From assembly GCF_000622225.1 (NCBI RefSeq), contig NZ_JHWD01000001.1, positions 124,001-188,000 on the forward strand: a stretch of DNA of 64,000 nt, in the 5' to 3' direction. Shown here in pieces: positions 18,540 through 27,025 of this stretch. The stretch is from Roseomonas mucosa ATCC BAA-692. GTDB lineage: Bacteria > Pseudomonadota > Alphaproteobacteria > Acetobacterales > Acetobacteraceae. Each line of letters starts with the position of its first letter. Position 1 is the first letter of the stretch. The notes beneath the pieces were generated by a model. That model saw only the letters and a program-made list of their open reading frames with translations. It was not told where the DNA came from and did no database searches. The translations under genes were made by a program, and so were the position numbers.

Positions 18540-18565
18540 GTTGTAAATATATCGTGAATTACAAC
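18540..18565 (-). promoter_or_regulatory. AT-rich inverted repeat upstream of the aminotransferase operon
   Basis: GTTGTAA (18540-18546) and TTACAAC (18559-18565) flank ATATATCGTGAA. This is the only AT-rich stretch between the sugar transferase stop and the PglE-like gene. It is a plausible promoter/operator for the 17192-8692 gene block. Confidence 0.5.
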
Positions 18566-18624
18566 TTAAGATATGCGCTCCGTGGCCGGAATCACCATCC
18601 CCGGCGGAATGTTGCGGCGCTGCA

Positions 18625-19290
18625 TCAGCACGACGGCGTGCCCCCCGCATCCGCCGCCGTGGATTGGCTGGCGGGCGCCGTGCCGGTGAAGCCGGGGCTG
18701 GTGGCATGGCCGGGCGCGGTGGCGCCCCGCCCGCGCAGCAGCAGCGCCAGGCTGGCGAGGACGATGGCGACGTCCCCCGCCAGCGTGACGCGGGCGACGT
18801 AGCGGGCATCCCATTCCAGCCGCTCCTCCCAGGGCAGGGCATTGCGGCCGCGCGCGGTCACCGGGCCGAGCAGGCCGGGCCTGACGGCGAGGCGGCCGGC
18901 CTGCCGCGCCGTGTAGAGCGGGGTATAGGCGGGCGGCAGCGGGCGCGGGCCGACGAGGCTCATCTCGCCGCGCAGGATGTTCGCCAGCTGCGGCAGCTCA
19001 TCCAGCCCGCTGGCGCGCAGGCGGCGCCCGAAGCCGGTCAGCCGCGCCGAATCGGGCTCGCCCGGCCAGGCGGGGTCGCGCATCGAGCGGAGCTTGAGGA
19101 TGGTGAAGCTCCGCCCTCGCCAGCCGGCGCGGCTCTGCCGGAACAGCACCGGGCGGCCGAAGGCCAGGGCCACGGCGAGCGCCGTGCCGAGCAGCAGCGG
19201 CCAGAGCAGCGCCATCAGCAGCGCCGCGCCCGCGAGGTCGAGCCCGCGCTTCAGGCGGCGGGCGTAGAAGCCTTCCCCCGGCTCAGACAC
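18625..19290 (-). CDS. polyprenyl-phosphate sugar phosphotransferase (PglC/WcaJ-family)
   Basis: Starts repeat-unit synthesis by moving a sugar-1-phosphate from a UDP-sugar to undecaprenyl phosphate at the inner membrane. The 221-residue protein has the family order: KRGLDLAGAALLMALLWPLL (re-entrant membrane helix), VLFRQSRAGWRGRSFTILKL, RRLRASGLDELPQLANILRG, then MSLVGPRPL. It is the short, PglC-like form with no extra N-terminal membrane domain. The start is GTG 19290, overlapping the ligase stop by eight bases. The C-terminal 30 residues are Ala/Ser/Thr-rich. Confidence 0.9.
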   Translation of the reverse strand: MSEPGEGFYARRLKRGLDLAGAALLMALLWPLLLGTALAVALAFGRPVLFRQSRAGWRGRSFTILKLRSMRDPAWPGEPDSARLTGFGRRLRASGLDELPQLANILRGEMSLVGPRPLPPAYTPLYTARQAGRLAVRPGLLGPVTARGRNALPWEERLEWDARYVARVTLAGDVAIVLASLALLLRGRGATAPGHATSPGFTGTAPASQSTAADAGGTPSC

Positions 19291-20503
19291 GCTGCGCCCT
19301 GATGCCCAGCGACAAAGCGAGGCCCAGCGCGAACCAGACCATGCGGTTGCCCAGGTCGGTCGAGACCATGGCGCCGATCGCCACCGGGATCACCAGCGCC
19401 ACGATCCGCCCCACCCGCTCCGGCTCCAGATCCTCCGGCAGGGCCAGCAGCCGGACCAGCACCACCGCCGCGCCGCCGCCGAAGGCGCCGAGCCAGAGCA
19501 GCAGGCCGAGCGGGCCTTCCTCGGCCAGGGCTTCCAGGGCGTGGTTGTGCGGGTACATGCCGCGTCGCTCGCCATAGCCGGCGGCGACGGTGAAGCCCCC
19601 GGCGCCGAGGCCGAGCGGCATCGCCTCCCCCGCCCAGCCCAGCGCCGCCGACCAGAGCACGGGGCGGGCCGAGGCGGCGATGCCCTCCCCGGTGAAGCGT
19701 TCCAGCGTGCGCAGGCCCTGGCTGCGATCGGGATCGGCATAGAGCAGGCCCAGCCCAAGCCCCCCGGCCAGGGCCATCGCGCCGATCCAGCCGGCGGCGG
19801 CCAGCGGGCGCCGCCCGGTCCAGAGCCGCGCCGCCGGGGCCAGCGTGACCGCCACGCCCAGCGAAAGCAGCGCCGCCCGCCCGCCCGGCAGCAACGCCCC
19901 CAGGGCAAGGCCCAGCAGCAGCAGCGCCCAGAAGACCCGCCCGGCCCGGCCGGCCTCCACCAGCCGCACCGCCGCCAGCCCGGCGCCGCAGGCCATGGCG
20001 AGGCCGGCGAGCTGGTACTGCACCCGCGTCGCATCCGTGGCCCCGACCAGGCCGCCGAGGACGACCTCGCCGGAAGCGAGCCCCCAGGCCACGCCCGCCG
20101 CGACAAAGGGGCCGGTCAGCATCGCCGTGGCCACCAGCCAGCGCCGGGCCGCCGCATCCGCCCCGGTCGCCATGCCCGCCGCCAGCATGGTGGGGCCGAG
20201 CAGGACCGCCTCCGGCAGCTTCTGCGACAGGATCTCGGCCGAACTGCTCCAGGTCGCGGCCAGCACCATCCAGAGCCAGAGCGCCCCCGCGGCGGCGAGG
20301 GGCAGCGCCACCGGGCGCAGCACCGTCCAGCGGCGCGAGGCCAGGAGCCAGGGGAAGGAGACGGCCAACGCGCCGGCGGAAAGCACCGTGATGTCCGGCA
20401 GGGCGGCGGTCTGCGGCACGGATTTCAGCGCCCCGGCCAGGAACAGCACCGCCGCGGCCATCCCGGCCAGCGAGCCCGGCGCGGCGGCATCGACCCGTGC
20501 CAC
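19283..20503 (-). CDS. O-antigen ligase/polymerase-family membrane protein
   Basis: About 406 residues with many hydrophobic segments and a conserved periplasmic loop motif GLGAGGFTVAAGY followed by YPHNHALEALAEEG. This H-N-x-x-L/x-E-x-x-x-E-x-G pattern typifies the Wzy_C/WaaL family. In this setting it is more likely the Wzy-type polymerase of the exopolysaccharide than a lipid A ligase, but sequence cannot separate the two. GTG 20503 lies five bases after the chain-length gene with GGAAGG upstream; the longer open frame that begins at 20734 lies inside that gene. Confidence 0.82.
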   Translation of the reverse strand: MARVDAAAPGSLAGMAAAVLFLAGALKSVPQTAALPDITVLSAGALAVSFPWLLASRRWTVLRPVALPLAAAGALWLWMVLAATWSSSAEILSQKLPEAVLLGPTMLAAGMATGADAAARRWLVATAMLTGPFVAAGVAWGLASGEVVLGGLVGATDATRVQYQLAGLAMACGAGLAAVRLVEAGRAGRVFWALLLLGLALGALLPGGRAALLSLGVAVTLAPAARLWTGRRPLAAAGWIGAMALAGGLGLGLLYADPDRSQGLRTLERFTGEGIAASARPVLWSAALGWAGEAMPLGLGAGGFTVAAGYGERRGMYPHNHALEALAEEGPLGLLLWLGAFGGGAAVVLVRLLALPEDLEPERVGRIVALVIPVAIGAMVSTDLGNRMVWFALGLALSLGIRAQRV

Positions 20504-20507
20504 CGGC

Positions 20508-21680
20508 TCAGCCTTCCGGCATGGGGGAGGGGGAGCGTGGCAGGGGGGCGAAATCCGGATGGCCCCGGCGCTGGCCGAGGGGCATCGCGGGGGCGTTCCC
20601 CATGCCCCGCGGAGGTGCCGGCCGGGCGGCGGGGTAGGGACCGGCCGCCGCGCCCGGGGGAAGACCGGCAGGCGCCGGGGAGGGGGTGTCCGGCGGACTG
20701 CCTCCGGGGGCGGACCGGGCGTCGCGCCCGCCATGGCGTCCCGGCTCCTGGCCCGGATCGTCCATCGGGCCGCCCCGCAGCTCCGGCGGCAGGCCGACGG
20801 GCGGCAGGGGCGGCAGCACCATGCGGCCCCCCGGCCCCGCGCCGGAGGGAAGGGCCTGGCGCAGCAGGACGAGGCAGGCCGCGCCCAGCAGCACCGCCAG
20901 CGGCACGGAAACCAGCAGCAGCGCGATCAGCAGCGGCCGGTTCGGCAGCGTGGGGGCGAGCGGCACGCTGGGGGCGGAGACCAGCCGCGCCGCCACCGCC
21001 TCGTCGGTCAGCAGCGCCAGCCCGGCCCGCTGGTGCTGCGCCAGGAGGTCGTAGAGCGGCGTGCGGGTGAAGACATCCGGCTCCCGCCCCAGCCTTTCCT
21101 CCAGCTGGGCGATGCGGTTCCGGGTCAGGCCGGCGAGATCCGCCCGCACCTTGCCCTCGGCGAAGGCGTGCAGGCGGGCCAGCGCGTCGAGCGCCATGGC
21201 CCGGTCGGGATGCGGCAGGTCCAGCGTCACCGTCACGGTTTGCAGCGACTGGGTGACGGCGAAGTTCCGCTCCAGCCAGGTCTGCAGGTCGTCGGCATCG
21301 CTCTCGATCCGCAGGCCGAGCCATTGCCGCAGCAGGCCCATCGGGCCGCTGGCGCGCTGCTGCGTGAGCCAGGCGGGCAGGGCGGTGTCGCGCATCAGCA
21401 TCGCCGCCGCCTCGGGCGAGCGCAGCAGGGCGAGATAGACCGCGAAATTCCCGCCCGAGCGGTTGTCCAGCAGCCCACCGGCCTGCAACACCGCATTGGC
21501 CTGGATCAGCGTGGACACCGCGAGGCCGGTGGTCTCGGCGGGGGTCACCACCGCCTCCGCCACGTACTGGCGCTGCCAGGACAGCACCAGCGCGATGCCG
21601 GCCGCCAGCAACAGGAACCAGGTGGCGAGGATTCTCCAGCGCCAGAGCCAGAGGGCGCGCAGCAGTTCCGGAAGCGGCAT
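20508..21680 (-). CDS. Wzz/GumC-type chain-length determinant protein
   Basis: A 390-residue inner-membrane protein controlling polysaccharide length and export. Membrane segments lie near 18-36 (ILATWFLLLAAGIALVL) and 250-275 (LLIALLLVSVPLAVLLGAA), bracketing a periplasmic domain with helices such as LTRNRIAQLEERLGR. Instead of the cytosolic tyrosine-kinase domain of Wzc it ends in about 110 residues rich in Pro, Gly and Arg. ATG 21680 follows AGGGG closely. It is the first gene after the promoter at 21707-21735 and is followed by the ligase/polymerase gene. Confidence 0.83.
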   Translation of the reverse strand: MPLPELLRALWLWRWRILATWFLLLAAGIALVLSWQRQYVAEAVVTPAETTGLAVSTLIQANAVLQAGGLLDNRSGGNFAVYLALLRSPEAAAMLMRDTALPAWLTQQRASGPMGLLRQWLGLRIESDADDLQTWLERNFAVTQSLQTVTVTLDLPHPDRAMALDALARLHAFAEGKVRADLAGLTRNRIAQLEERLGREPDVFTRTPLYDLLAQHQRAGLALLTDEAVAARLVSAPSVPLAPTLPNRPLLIALLLVSVPLAVLLGAACLVLLRQALPSGAGPGGRMVLPPLPPVGLPPELRGGPMDDPGQEPGRHGGRDARSAPGGSPPDTPSPAPAGLPPGAAAGPYPAARPAPPRGMGNAPAMPLGQRRGHPDFAPLPRSPSPMPEG

Positions 21681-21706
21681 CCCCTGGTCCAGCGTGACTT
21701 CCCGTG

Positions 21707-21735
21707 ACTATCGAGTTTGTTAACGAAATATTCAA
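21707..21735 (-). promoter_or_regulatory. sigma-70-like promoter of the chain-length gene
   Basis: Reading the minus strand: TTGAAT (21735-21730), 17-base spacer, GATAGT (21712-21707), about 27 bases ahead of the ATG at 21680. The -35 overlaps an inverted repeat TTCAA-N7-TTGAA (21731-21747) that could be an operator. Confidence 0.55.
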
Positions 21736-21795
21736 CCCTGGATTGAAACCAAGCCCGCAACCCTGCTGCGCTCACTGTGGGGAGGGCCTGCTGGG

Positions 21796-23610
21796 TCAGC
21801 CCGGCAGGCGGATCACCGTCAGGATGCGCGAGACCGGCGCCCGGGCGCGGAGTTCCAGAACGGGAACCGGGCGCAGCTCGCCATAGCGGGGAGCTTCCCA
21901 TCCTGACGCCAGAACGATGTCGAGCGGCACATCCGCCGAGACGGCGATGCGGCCCAGCGGCGAGGCGACGCCCTGGGGGATGCGTTCCCAGGCGGCGGGG
22001 GCCAGGCGCCAGCGCAGCGTGACCCGCCGGAAGGGGCCGGAGACCTCGTCCAGCACGCTCCAGCGCCGGCCCTGGCCCAGCACGCGCCGGTCCTGCCGGT
22101 TGCCGTGCCGGTCGCGCACCCAGGCGCCATCCGCCAGCAATCCGCCCCGGCACCAGCGGGCGCGCAGGAAGCGCCCGGCGCGGGGCATCGGCTCCGCCTC
22201 GTCGAAGAGGATGGCGTTGTGCCCGGCGGCATCCTCCAGCCCCAGCGCCACCGCCCGCCATTCGGGGGCGGGGTTGTAGGACAGCGTGCCGCCATCCCGC
22301 AGCAGGTTCACCGGCCCGTCCCAGAGGTCGAGGTTCAGCAGGTCCGAATGCCCCGGGCGGAACTCCAGCGGGCCGGTGCGCAGCAGGGCGCGGGCACGGC
22401 CCACCGTCCAGCCGCGGCTGCCGCTGGCCTGCCAGCGCGCCTCGGGGCGCGGCACGGGCGCGGATGGCAGGCCGAGCCAGAGGCAGCCCGGATCGTCCGC
22501 CACCCCGGCCGAGGCGCCCAGGAAGAGCCGCGCGGCGCGCTCGACGCTGCCGCGCGCATCGCCCGGCCCGCCCAGCGACAGGTCCGCCACGTGGGAGCCA
22601 TCCTGGTGGCCGAGGCGCGGCAGGGCGCCGGTCGCGGGGTCCAGCAGCCGGGCGAGCCAGCGGCTGGCGGCGGCGGCGCGGGCGGCGAAGGGCGGCGGGA
22701 AGGGCAGGGCCCCGTAGCTGCGCCGCAGCCATTCGGCGGTGGAAAGCACGTCCAGCAGCAGGCGGTGATAGCCCGTCGAGACCTGGGCGAAGCCGCCATC
22801 CGGCGCCACCAGCCGGTCCAGCGCGGCGGAAAGCCGGGCCATGGCAGGGGCTGGGTCCTCGCCGAGAAGAAGGTCGCAGGCGAAGAGCCCGGCGGGTTCG
22901 CTGACCGTGTGGTTGTTGTCCTGCGCCTCGGCATAGCGGGGGGTGGCGGCGATGCGCCGGCGGTGCTGGGCGAGGAGTGCCCGCAGCCCCGGGCTGGCCG
23001 CCTCGCCGCCCAGCAGGGCATGGGCCAGGGCCAGGTGCAGGGCGCGCAGCGCGGCCTCCTGCCCGCAGGCCCAGTTCGGCCCCCGGAAGGGCGGGTTGGC
23101 GCGGCACCAGGCGGTGAGCCTCGCCTCCGCCCGTTCGCGGTGGCCTCCCTGCGGGTCGAGCCGGTGCGCCAGGGCGAGGAGGGGGATCTCCCCCAGGCGG
23201 TTGGCCTCCCAGACCGGCCGCACATCGCCCGGCGCGAAGAGGTCGAGCGAAAGCCCATGGGCGTGGGAAGCGAAGGGGCCGTGGCCCGAGGGGAGGGAAG
23301 GGGGGCAGGCAGAGGGGCAGGCAGGGGGACGGGCGGCATCGCGGGGCTCCGTCTCCGGTGGCGGGAGTTCCGCCACCGCCATCAGCACGGGCAGCGTTTC
23401 CGCCCGCAGCGCCGCGGGAAGCGGGGAATGGCCGCCGGGCAGGAAGGGGCCTTCGGCAGGCCGGAGGTCGGGCAGGGCACGCCGGGCGAGACCGGCCGCC
23501 AGCCGGAGGCGGTGGCGCAGCAGCAGGCCCACCGGCCGCGCGCCGAGCCGCCAGGCGGCATCGAAGCGGAGCAGCATGGCGGTACGGGAGGGTAGCGCTC
23601 GGAAAACCAT
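21796..23610 (-). CDS. heparinase II/III family protein
   Basis: A 604-residue protein of the heparinase II/III family, which cleaves uronic-acid-containing polysaccharides by beta-elimination. The N-terminal alpha/alpha toroid carries AEAQDNNHTVSEPAGLFACD, with the family's NNH motif. The C-terminal beta-sandwich has GPLEFRPGHSDLLNLDLWDG followed by GGTLSYNP, typical of the Hepar_II_III domain. Residues near 92-112 are a Pro/Cys/Ser-rich insert coded by a short direct repeat. I see no clear signal peptide. In exopolysaccharide clusters such proteins trim the polymer or are processing partners; the substrate is unknown. It is transcribed away from the export gene from a shared AT-rich region. 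Confidence 0.85.
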   Translation of the reverse strand: MVFRALPSRTAMLLRFDAAWRLGARPVGLLLRHRLRLAAGLARRALPDLRPAEGPFLPGGHSPLPAALRAETLPVLMAVAELPPPETEPRDAARPPACPSACPPSLPSGHGPFASHAHGLSLDLFAPGDVRPVWEANRLGEIPLLALAHRLDPQGGHRERAEARLTAWCRANPPFRGPNWACGQEAALRALHLALAHALLGGEAASPGLRALLAQHRRRIAATPRYAEAQDNNHTVSEPAGLFACDLLLGEDPAPAMARLSAALDRLVAPDGGFAQVSTGYHRLLLDVLSTAEWLRRSYGALPFPPPFAARAAAASRWLARLLDPATGALPRLGHQDGSHVADLSLGGPGDARGSVERAARLFLGASAGVADDPGCLWLGLPSAPVPRPEARWQASGSRGWTVGRARALLRTGPLEFRPGHSDLLNLDLWDGPVNLLRDGGTLSYNPAPEWRAVALGLEDAAGHNAILFDEAEPMPRAGRFLRARWCRGGLLADGAWVRDRHGNRQDRRVLGQGRRWSVLDEVSGPFRRVTLRWRLAPAAWERIPQGVASPLGRIAVSADVPLDIVLASGWEAPRYGELRPVPVLELRARAPVSRILTVIRLPG

Positions 23611-23738
23611 GCCGCTCCGTGATGGAACAACCTAAAATTGCTGTAAAATAAGTTAATAATCACTTAAAGTTGCAGTTCAAGACCATGGAATGACCTGAGT
23701 TGCCAAGGGTGTGCGCACCGAATCGGGAATACGCCAGA
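23611..23738. promoter_or_regulatory. divergent AT-rich promoter region of the heparinase and export genes
   Basis: About 130 bases between divergent genes, strikingly AT-rich at 23630-23690 (contains TTGCTGTAAAATAAGTTAAT and CACTTAAAGTTGC). It must hold promoters in both directions. I cannot assign individual -10/-35 boxes. It also contains the possible start codons TTG 23700 and GTG 23709 of the export gene. Confidence 0.5.
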
Positions 23739-26564
23739 TTGAGCCTCCTCCACCCTTCCGGATCGCGCCACGTCCTGTCGCTGCTGCTGGCCGCTCCCAT
23801 GCTGGCGTGCCTGGCCGTCCCGGCGGCCCGGGCGCAGCCGAACCTGCTGATGCCGCCCTCCCTGCCTTCCACCCTGCCCGGCGGGCAGCCCCTGCCGGGC
23901 GCGCTGTCCGGCGGGCTGGCGGGCGGAGCCCAGGGGGATCTGGTGCAGCGCCTGCTCGACGCCGCCTCGGGGCGCAGCAGCACCACCCTCTCGCCACCGC
24001 CACCTCTGCCGCCCGCCGCGCCCATCCCCGCGATGCCCGCCGCCACGGCCGGCACATTCCCCGGCATGGCGCCGCCTCCCGATCCGCTTTCCAACACCGA
24101 AAGCTTCTTCGCCGCCCGCCTGCCGGAGCAGCAGCCGCCGCTGCGCCAGTTCGGCTATGACAGCTTCCGTCAGGCGGCGGTGCCCGGACTGACCACGGGC
24201 GCCATGCCGGAGGGCTACCTGCTCGGCCGCGACGACGAGGTGATCATCGCGGTGCGCGGGCGGGTGCGGACCTCCTACACCCTGCGGGTGGGACGGGACG
24301 GGATGCTGACCCTGCCCGACCTCGCCCCGATCCCCGCCGCCGGGCGCAGCCTGGGCGAGCTGCGCGCGGAGATCGAGGCGCGGGTGGCGCGGGAGCTGGG
24401 CGGGTCGGAGGCCTATGTCTCCCTCGGCCAGACGCGGCAGATCGCGGTCTTCGTGGCGGGGGAGGTGGTGCGGCCCGGCCTGCAAACCCTGCCGGCGCTG
24501 ACCAGCGTGCTCGACGCGCTCAGCCTGGCGGGCGGGGTGCGCCGCACCGGCTCGCTGCGCGCCATCCGGGTCGAGGGGCCGGGCGGCGCGCGGATCGTCG
24601 ATCTCTACGGCGCCATCGCCGGCACCGGTGCCACGCCGGACCTGTCCCTGCGGGAGGGCGAGCGCGTGGTGGTGCCGCCGCTGGGCGGGGTGGTCGCGGT
24701 GGCGGGGGAGGTGACGCGCCCCGGCATCTACGAGCTGCCGCCCGGCGCAGCGCAGCAGCCGCTGGCCCTCGTGCTGCGCCTGGCGGGGGAGGCGCTGCGC
24801 CCTTCCGGCAACCGCTTCCTGCTCCAGGGCACGGATGCCGGGGGGCGGCGGGCCTATGCCGAGATCGCCCCCGCCGCGCCCTTGCGCCGGGGCGACGCGG
24901 TGCTGGTGCAGCCGGGGGCGGACGTTTCCGCCAACGCGCTGCGGCTGGCCGGGCATGTGGCGGTGCCGGTGATGCGCTCGGCGGGCGGAGGCTACGGCAA
25001 GGCGGGCTTCTCGCTGCGCCAGCTCCTGGCCGATTCGCGGCAGATCAGGCCCGATCCCTATGTGCGCCTGGGCGTGGTCTGGCGGGTGGACCCGCGGACG
25101 CGGGTGCGGCGCTTCGTCGGCTTCGACCTGGGCCGGGTGCTGCAGGGGCAGGCCAACCTGTCCCTCGCCGAAGCCGACGAGGTGATCATCCTGGCGCAGA
25201 GCGACATCCTCTGGCTCTCCTCGCCCCCGGTGCAGCGCGCCCTGCGCGGCGAGATGCCGACCCCCCTGCTGGTGCCGGTCACGGTCTCGGCCGGCACCGC
25301 CCAGCGCCCGCCCGATGGCGGCCCCACCGCCAACACCGCCGTTTCCGCCGGGCTGCCCGCCTCGGTGCCGGCGCAGCCGGATTGCCCGGCGCTGCAATCC
25401 CTGGCCGTGGCGGCCAAGGGCAGCCCGATGCGCTATGCCCATGCGCGCGGCGCGGGCTTCCCGGACCTGGGCAACCCGCCCTGCCCGCAGGTCTTCATCG
25501 ACTATCCCACCCTGCTGCCCTTCCTGCTGGACCAGAGCGTGCTGCTGGGCGGGGAGGTGGGACTGCCCGGCCTCTATCCCGTGCTGGAGGATACCGGGCT
25601 GGACCAGGTGCTGGCGGCGGCGGGGGATGTGGGGGAGACGGCGGACCTCGCCGCCGTGGAATTCTCGCGTGAGCCGCTGGACCAGGCCGGGGCCGTGCCG
25701 CTGACCCGGCTGCGGCTCGACCTGCGCTCGCGCAACTTCGCCGCCGTGCGCCTGTCGCCGCGCGACGGCATCCGCATCCCGCGCGGCTTCGGCGACCGGG
25801 AGATCGGCTCGGTGACGCTGGTGGGGGAGTTCGTGCGGCCCGGCACCTATGACATCCGGCGGGGCGAGCGGCTGTCGGAGCTGATCGGCCGCGCCGGAGG
25901 GCTGACGCCGCAGGCCTATCCCTATGGCACCGTCTTCACGCGCGAAAGCGTCCGGGTGCGGCAGCAGGACGGCTTCGAGCGCACGGCGCGGGAGCTGGAA
26001 TCCAGCCTGCTCCAGGTCGCGGCGGGGCAGGCGGTGGCGGGCAGCCGGGCCAGCGGCGACCTTGGCGGCGCCATCACCGCCGGGCGGCAGATGGCCTCCG
26101 CGCTGCGCGAGGCCAAGGCGGCAGGGCGCATGTCGGTGGAGGCCAACCCGGCGATCCTCGCGGCCCGGCCGGAGCTGGACACGCTGCTGGAGCCGGGCGA
26201 CCTGATCGCCATCCCGAAGCGACCGAACGAGGTGACGGTGGTGGGCGCGGTGCTGAACCCGGGCAGCATGCAGTTCACCACCGGAAAGAAGGCAGTGGAC
26301 TATGTCCGCGCGGCGGGGGGCGAGCAGCGTTTCGCCGATGCCGGCCGCGCCTTCGTGGTGCTGCCGAACGGGCAGTCCGTGCCGGCGGGCATCGGCTCCT
26401 GGCAGGGCGGCGGGCCGCCGGTGCCGCCGGGCAGCCTCGTGGTGGTGCCGCAGGACCCCAGCCCCTACGAGACCTGGGGCTTCATCCGCGACATCACGCA
26501 GGTCCTGGGCCAGGTGAGCGTCAGCGCCGCCGCCCTGGCCGTGATCTCGCGGCAGGCCCGGTAG
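23739..26564 (+). CDS. SLBB-domain polysaccharide export protein (Wza-like)
   Basis: Outer-membrane/periplasmic export protein of about 941 residues, over twice the length of Wza. A signal peptide (HVLSLLLAAPMLACLAVPAARA) is followed by a low-complexity Pro region. Next comes a polysaccharide export domain (EGYLLGRDDEVIIAVRGRVR ... TLPDLAPI) and several SLBB units, each with the V-x-G-E-V-x-R-P-G pattern (AVFVAGEVVRPG, AVAGEVTRPGIY, TLVGEFVRPGTYDIRRGE, VVGAVLNPGSMQFT). There is no lipobox cysteine directly after the signal. The start is uncertain: TTG 23739 has GGGAA upstream, and TTG 23700 would add 13 residues. It probably forms the exit channel for the polymer made by the divergent cluster. 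Confidence 0.83.
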   Translation: MSLLHPSGSRHVLSLLLAAPMLACLAVPAARAQPNLLMPPSLPSTLPGGQPLPGALSGGLAGGAQGDLVQRLLDAASGRSSTTLSPPPPLPPAAPIPAMPAATAGTFPGMAPPPDPLSNTESFFAARLPEQQPPLRQFGYDSFRQAAVPGLTTGAMPEGYLLGRDDEVIIAVRGRVRTSYTLRVGRDGMLTLPDLAPIPAAGRSLGELRAEIEARVARELGGSEAYVSLGQTRQIAVFVAGEVVRPGLQTLPALTSVLDALSLAGGVRRTGSLRAIRVEGPGGARIVDLYGAIAGTGATPDLSLREGERVVVPPLGGVVAVAGEVTRPGIYELPPGAAQQPLALVLRLAGEALRPSGNRFLLQGTDAGGRRAYAEIAPAAPLRRGDAVLVQPGADVSANALRLAGHVAVPVMRSAGGGYGKAGFSLRQLLADSRQIRPDPYVRLGVVWRVDPRTRVRRFVGFDLGRVLQGQANLSLAEADEVIILAQSDILWLSSPPVQRALRGEMPTPLLVPVTVSAGTAQRPPDGGPTANTAVSAGLPASVPAQPDCPALQSLAVAAKGSPMRYAHARGAGFPDLGNPPCPQVFIDYPTLLPFLLDQSVLLGGEVGLPGLYPVLEDTGLDQVLAAAGDVGETADLAAVEFSREPLDQAGAVPLTRLRLDLRSRNFAAVRLSPRDGIRIPRGFGDREIGSVTLVGEFVRPGTYDIRRGERLSELIGRAGGLTPQAYPYGTVFTRESVRVRQQDGFERTARELESSLLQVAAGQAVAGSRASGDLGGAITAGRQMASALREAKAAGRMSVEANPAILAARPELDTLLEPGDLIAIPKRPNEVTVVGAVLNPGSMQFTTGKKAVDYVRAAGGEQRFADAGRAFVVLPNGQSVPAGIGSWQGGGPPVPPGSLVVVPQDPSPYETWGFIRDITQVLGQVSVSAAALAVISRQAR

Positions 26565-26567
26565 GCC

Positions 26568-26582
26568 GGGCGGGGCCCGCCC
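26568..26582 (+). terminator. GC hairpin after the export gene
   Basis: GGGCGGG and CCCGCCC with a one-base centre directly follow the stop codon of the export gene; such a short loop would open by a few pairs in RNA. No T-run follows, so termination is only suggested. Confidence 0.35.
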
Positions 26583-26612
26583 CGCCGCGCCCTCTTCCTG
26601 GAAGCCGGCCGG

Positions 26613-26834
26613 TCAGGCCGCCAGGGCGGAGGCGCCAGGGCGGTCCACCGACAGCACGAAGAGCCGGTGCGCGGCGATGTCGATGTTGCGGCGGGCCTTC
26701 TCGTTCCAGATGCGCTCGGCCTGCTGGGCGTCGTGGTAGGGACCGTAGCACTCCTCGGTGCCGGGCTCGAGTTCCTGCCAGTTCGGATCGGTGAAGACGC
26801 CGCCCCAGACGAAATAGAGCTTCTTGTCTGCCAT
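26613..26834 (-). CDS. DUF4170 domain small protein
   Basis: A 73-residue soluble protein. MADKKLYFVWGGVFTDPNW, then ELEPGTEECYGPYHDAQQAE, matches the DUF4170 family, which is widespread in alphaproteobacteria and has no known function. ATG 26834 has GGAGG six bases upstream, so the upstream ATG at 26864 is not needed. It is convergent with the export gene and divergent from the MOSC gene. Confidence 0.82.
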   Translation of the reverse strand: MADKKLYFVWGGVFTDPNWQELEPGTEECYGPYHDAQQAERIWNEKARRNIDIAAHRLFVLSVDRPGASALAA

Positions 26835-27025
26835 GAGAGCCTCCGGATTATCGCGGTGCGGCATATCTAGGCCGGAGCACCGCCGAAGGGCAGTCCCGAT
26901 CGCCGCCCTGCGACCGTCTGATTGGCGGAATCAGCCATGTCCTGATCAGGATGCCGTCAGAAGGGCTGACGGAATCTCGCACGCCCTTGATCCCCGGCCG
27001 GGCAGCGGCTTCAGCATCGTCGCCG

